DNA of 7,815 nt from Pseudomonadota bacterium. GTDB lineage: Bacteria > Pseudomonadota > Alphaproteobacteria > Rhizobiales > Xanthobacteraceae. The translations under genes were made by a program, and so were the position numbers. The notes below the pieces were generated by a model. The model was not told the origin of the DNA, ran no database searches, and saw nothing but the letters and a program-made list of their open reading frames with translations. Where the stretch lies: contig JAEWBW010000329.1 in assembly GCA_023390955.1 (NCBI GenBank), positions 1-7,815 of the forward strand, read 5' to 3'. Positions 5,552 to 7,815 of the stretch are shown piece by piece (the first letter of the stretch is position 1; each line of letters begins with the position of its first letter).

Positions 5552-7815
5552 CTACAACGACAGCCCTTCGGCCTCGGCGAATTCCGTCAGCTTCTGCCGG
5601 ATCGAGACGCTGCCGGTCGGTGCGTCCAGCAGCGGGCCGAGCATCGCTTCGGCCTTCCTGGCGTCGAGATCGATCACCATCGCCTTGACCGGGCCGAGGG
5701 CAGTCGCCGAGAGCGACAGCGAGCGATAGCCCATCGCGATCAGCGCCAGCGCGCCGATCGGCTTCGAGGCCATCTCGCCGCAGAGCGACAGCGATTTCTT
5801 CGCTGCATTGGACTTGCGCGCGATCTCGCGCAGCACGCGCAGGATCGGCGCCGACATGGTGTCGAAACGCTCCGACACCTTGGCGTTGCCGCGATCGACC
5901 GCGAACAGGAACTGGAACAAATCGTTGGAGCCGACCGAGATGAAGTCGACCTTCTTCAGCAGCTCGTCGAGCTGGTAGAGGAGCGCCGGCACCTCGACCA
6001 TGGTGCCGATGTCGATCCTTTCAGGCAGCGTGTGGCCGTGCTGGCGCAGGTATGTCAGCTCGCGCTCGACCAGTGCCTTCGCCGAATCGAACTCTGCGAC
6101 CTCCGAGATCATCGGGAACATCACGCGCAGCGCGCGGCCGCCGCCGGCGCGCAGCAGCGCGCGGATCTGGCCGCGCAACAGGCCCGGACGATCGAGGCCG
6201 AGCCGGATCGCGCGCCAGCCGAGCGCGGGATTCTCCTCGACCACCATCTCCATATAGGGCAACGCCTTGTCGCCGCCGATATCGAGGGTGCGGAAGGTGA
6301 CGGGCTTGCTGCCGGCGGCGTCCAGCACCGTCCGGTATAGCGCGAGCTGATCGCTGGTGCGCGGCAGGCTCTGGCCGACCATGAACTGCAACTCGGTGCG
6401 GAACAGGCCGATGCCGGCGCTGCCGGTGTCCTCGATATGCGGCAGGTCGATGGCGAGACCTGCGTTGATCATCAGCTCGACCTTCTGGCCGTCCTTGGTG
6501 ACGCAGGGCCGGTCGCGCAACGCAAGATATTGCGCCTGGCGGCGGGCGCGGAAGCGCACGCGCTCGGCGAAGGCCGCTTCAATCTCCTGCGACGGGCGGA
6601 CATAGATCTGGCCCGAAGTGCCGTCGACGATGATGGCATCGCCCGGGTCTGCGATACCAGGCGCGTTCGGCACTTCGCCGACCGCGGGGATGCCGAGCGC
6701 GCGGGCCACGATCGAGACGTGGGAATTGGCGGTGCCTTCCTCCAGCACGATGCCGCGCAGGCGCTTGCGGTCGTAGTCGAGCAGCGCCGCCGGTCCCATC
6801 GCGCGCGCGATGACGATGGCGTTGTCGGGCAATTGCTCGCGCGACGGCGCGTGGTCCTGGCCGACCAGCTGCCGCATCAGGCGGTAGCCGAGGTCTTCGA
6901 GATCGTGCAGCCGGTCGCGCAAATAGGGATCGGTCGAGCGCAGCATGCGCGCGCGGGTGTCGGACTGCACGCGCTCGACGGCAGCTTCCGCGGTGAGGCC
7001 GGTGGCGACGGCCTCGTGCAGCTTGTGCGACCAGCCCTGGTCGTTGGCGAACATGCGATAGGCTTCCAGCACCTCGCGATGCTCGCCGCCTTCGGCGACG
7101 TCGCCGCGCTCCAGCATCCGGTCGAGATCGGCGCGCAGTTTTGCCAGCGCCGTGTCGAGCCGCTTGACTTCCTTGGCCGGGTCTTCGGCGATGTAGTCCT
7201 TGATGACGACGCGCGGCTCGTGCAGCACGACATGGCCGAGCGCGATGCCTTCCGACAGGATCGCGCCGACCTTCTGCGCGGAATGGCGCGCGGCAGGCTC
7301 CTGGCCCGGCTGGGCCAGCGCGGACAGTTCGCCGGAGGCGATCAGCTCCGCCAGCACCATGGCGGTGGTCTGCAGTGCCTCGAGCTCTTCCTCGACATAA
7401 TTGCGCTTGGCGCGGTTCTGCACCACCAGCACGCCGAGCGTGTTGCCGGCGCGCAGGATCGGCACGCCGAGGAAGGAGTGGTAGATTTCTTCGCCGGTCT
7501 CGGGGCGGAAAGAGAAGGCCGGATGGCTCTGCGCATCGCTCAGATTGAGCGGAGTGGCCTCGCTGGCGACGAGGCCGACCAGGCCCTCATGGGCGCTCAG
7601 TACGGTGTGGTGGACTGCTTCGCGGTTGAGACCTTCGGTGGCGTAGAGCTCGAGCGTGTTGTCGACGCGCAGCACGTAGACCGAGCAGACCTCGGCCACC
7701 ATGTTGGCGGCGATCAGCACCACGATCTTGTCCAGCCGCTCCTGGGCTGAGACCTGCTCCGCCATGGTTTCGCGGAGCCGTCTCAACAAGACGCGGGGAC
7801 CTCCCGACGCGCTCC
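5552..7815 (-). CDS. ptsP: Phosphoenolpyruvate-protein phosphotransferase, nitrogen PTS enzyme I (EI-Ntr), 5' end cut by window
   Basis: EI-Ntr takes phosphate from phosphoenolpyruvate and passes it through NPr to EIIA-Ntr, a regulatory relay for nitrogen, potassium and carbon status in the cytoplasm. Numbering from the TTG codon at 7787-7789: GAF domain about 18-155, PEP-utiliser N-terminal domain about 172-295, then the swivelling domain with the phosphorylated His357 in GTANSHVSIVARALGIPAVG (352-371; codon 6719-6721). The C-terminal PEP-binding barrel shows GIGLFRTELQFM (459-470), FRTLDIGGDKALPYM (499-513), NPALGWRAIRLGL (520-532), GTMVEVPALL (595-604), FISVGSNDLFQF (616-627) and the catalytic LCGEMASKP (669-677, Cys670). 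The GAF domain and the ANSH context separate it from sugar-PTS enzyme I. The frame continues upstream of TTG through SASGGPRV to the window edge, so the true start is probably just outside; an internal ATG (7763-7765) is less likely. Its size fits E. coli PtsP at about 750 residues. prfA follows it. Confidence 0.96.
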   Translation of the reverse strand, partial: SASGGPRVLLRRLRETMAEQVSAQERLDKIVVLIAANMVAEVCSVYVLRVDNTLELYATEGLNREAVHHTVLSAHEGLVGLVASEATPLNLSDAQSHPAFSFRPETGEEIYHSFLGVPILRAGNTLGVLVVQNRAKRNYVEEELEALQTTAMVLAELIASGELSALAQPGQEPAARHSAQKVGAILSEGIALGHVVLHEPRVVIKDYIAEDPAKEVKRLDTALAKLRADLDRMLERGDVAEGGEHREVLEAYRMFANDQGWSHKLHEAVATGLTAEAAVERVQSDTRARMLRSTDPYLRDRLHDLEDLGYRLMRQLVGQDHAPSREQLPDNAIVIARAMGPAALLDYDRKRLRGIVLEEGTANSHVSIVARALGIPAVGEVPNAPGIADPGDAIIVDGTSGQIYVRPSQEIEAAFAERVRFRARRQAQYLALRDRPCVTKDGQKVELMINAGLAIDLPHIEDTGSAGIGLFRTELQFMVGQSLPRTSDQLALYRTVLDAAGSKPVTFRTLDIGGDKALPYMEMVVEENPALGWRAIRLGLDRPGLLRGQIRALLRAGGGRALRVMFPMISEVAEFDSAKALVERELTYLRQHGHTLPERIDIGTMVEVPALLYQLDELLKKVDFISVGSNDLFQFLFAVDRGNAKVSERFDTMSAPILRVLREIARKSNAAKKSLSLCGEMASKPIGALALIAMGYRSLSLSATALGPVKAMVIDLDARKAEAMLGPLLDAPTGSVSIRQKLTEFAEAEGLSL

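Noticed and set aside
5529..5552. GCGGGC/GCCCGC inverted repeat between ptsP and prfA
   Set aside because: Only 6 bp with a 12-nt loop and no T-tract, and it overlaps the ptsP stop codon. Chance repeats of this size are expected in GC-rich DNA.
6437..7750. 437-codon plus-strand open frame opposite ptsP
   Set aside because: Same shadow pattern. The ptsP frame carries all EI-Ntr catalytic motifs.
1..7815. Mobile element, prophage, CRISPR or RNA-gene signals
   Set aside because: No transposase or integrase, terminal repeats, spaced direct repeats, tRNA cloverleaf or rRNA motif was seen on either strand by reading; a dedicated search was not possible.

Overview
The window is GC-rich with strong G/C third-position bias. 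Its proteins look like those of a Rhizobiales alphaproteobacterium, most likely Bradyrhizobium or a close relative such as Rhodopseudomonas. That placement rests on protein style and gene order, not on a database search. No rRNA, tRNA, CRISPR array, transposase or insertion-sequence end is visible.

Layout, left to right. Positions 1-2979, all on the minus strand, hold the front of a branched-chain-amino-acid-type (HAAT family) ABC importer operon. It reads leftward as a Tat-exported periplasmic binding protein (1648-2979), a LivH-type permease (687-1562) and a LivM-type permease cut by the window edge (1-675). The ATPase genes (livG/livF type) would be expected beyond position 1. A perfect 12-bp hairpin followed by five T residues lies between the binding-protein gene and livH. 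It looks like an internal attenuating terminator that would keep the binding protein in excess over the membrane parts.

Positions 2980-3349 are a divergent control region with a local AT-rich patch (about 3121-3193). It holds a perfect 17-bp dyad, a second imperfect dyad and a candidate promoter for the transporter. To its right, on the plus strand, are two probable regulatory genes. The first is a small protein whose front half resembles the C-terminal domain of the RNA polymerase alpha subunit (ending at 3823). The second is a MarR-type winged-helix regulator (3949-4413). A reasonable but untested picture is that these two proteins act on the shared divergent region and control the importer.

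Positions 4410-7815, minus strand, are housekeeping: ptsP (nitrogen-PTS enzyme I, GAF-containing, truncated at its 5' end by the window edge) followed 56 bp later by prfA (peptide chain release factor 1). prfA and the MarR gene converge and share four bases across their stop codons. In many alphaproteobacteria prmC, the methyltransferase for release factors, follows prfA. Here that slot is taken by the oppositely oriented MarR/transporter block, so the housekeeping operon seems to be interrupted or rearranged at this point.

The least ordinary item is the stand-alone alpha-CTD-like protein, which keeps most of the residues that bind UP-element DNA in true alpha subunits. The rest is mostly well-known families.
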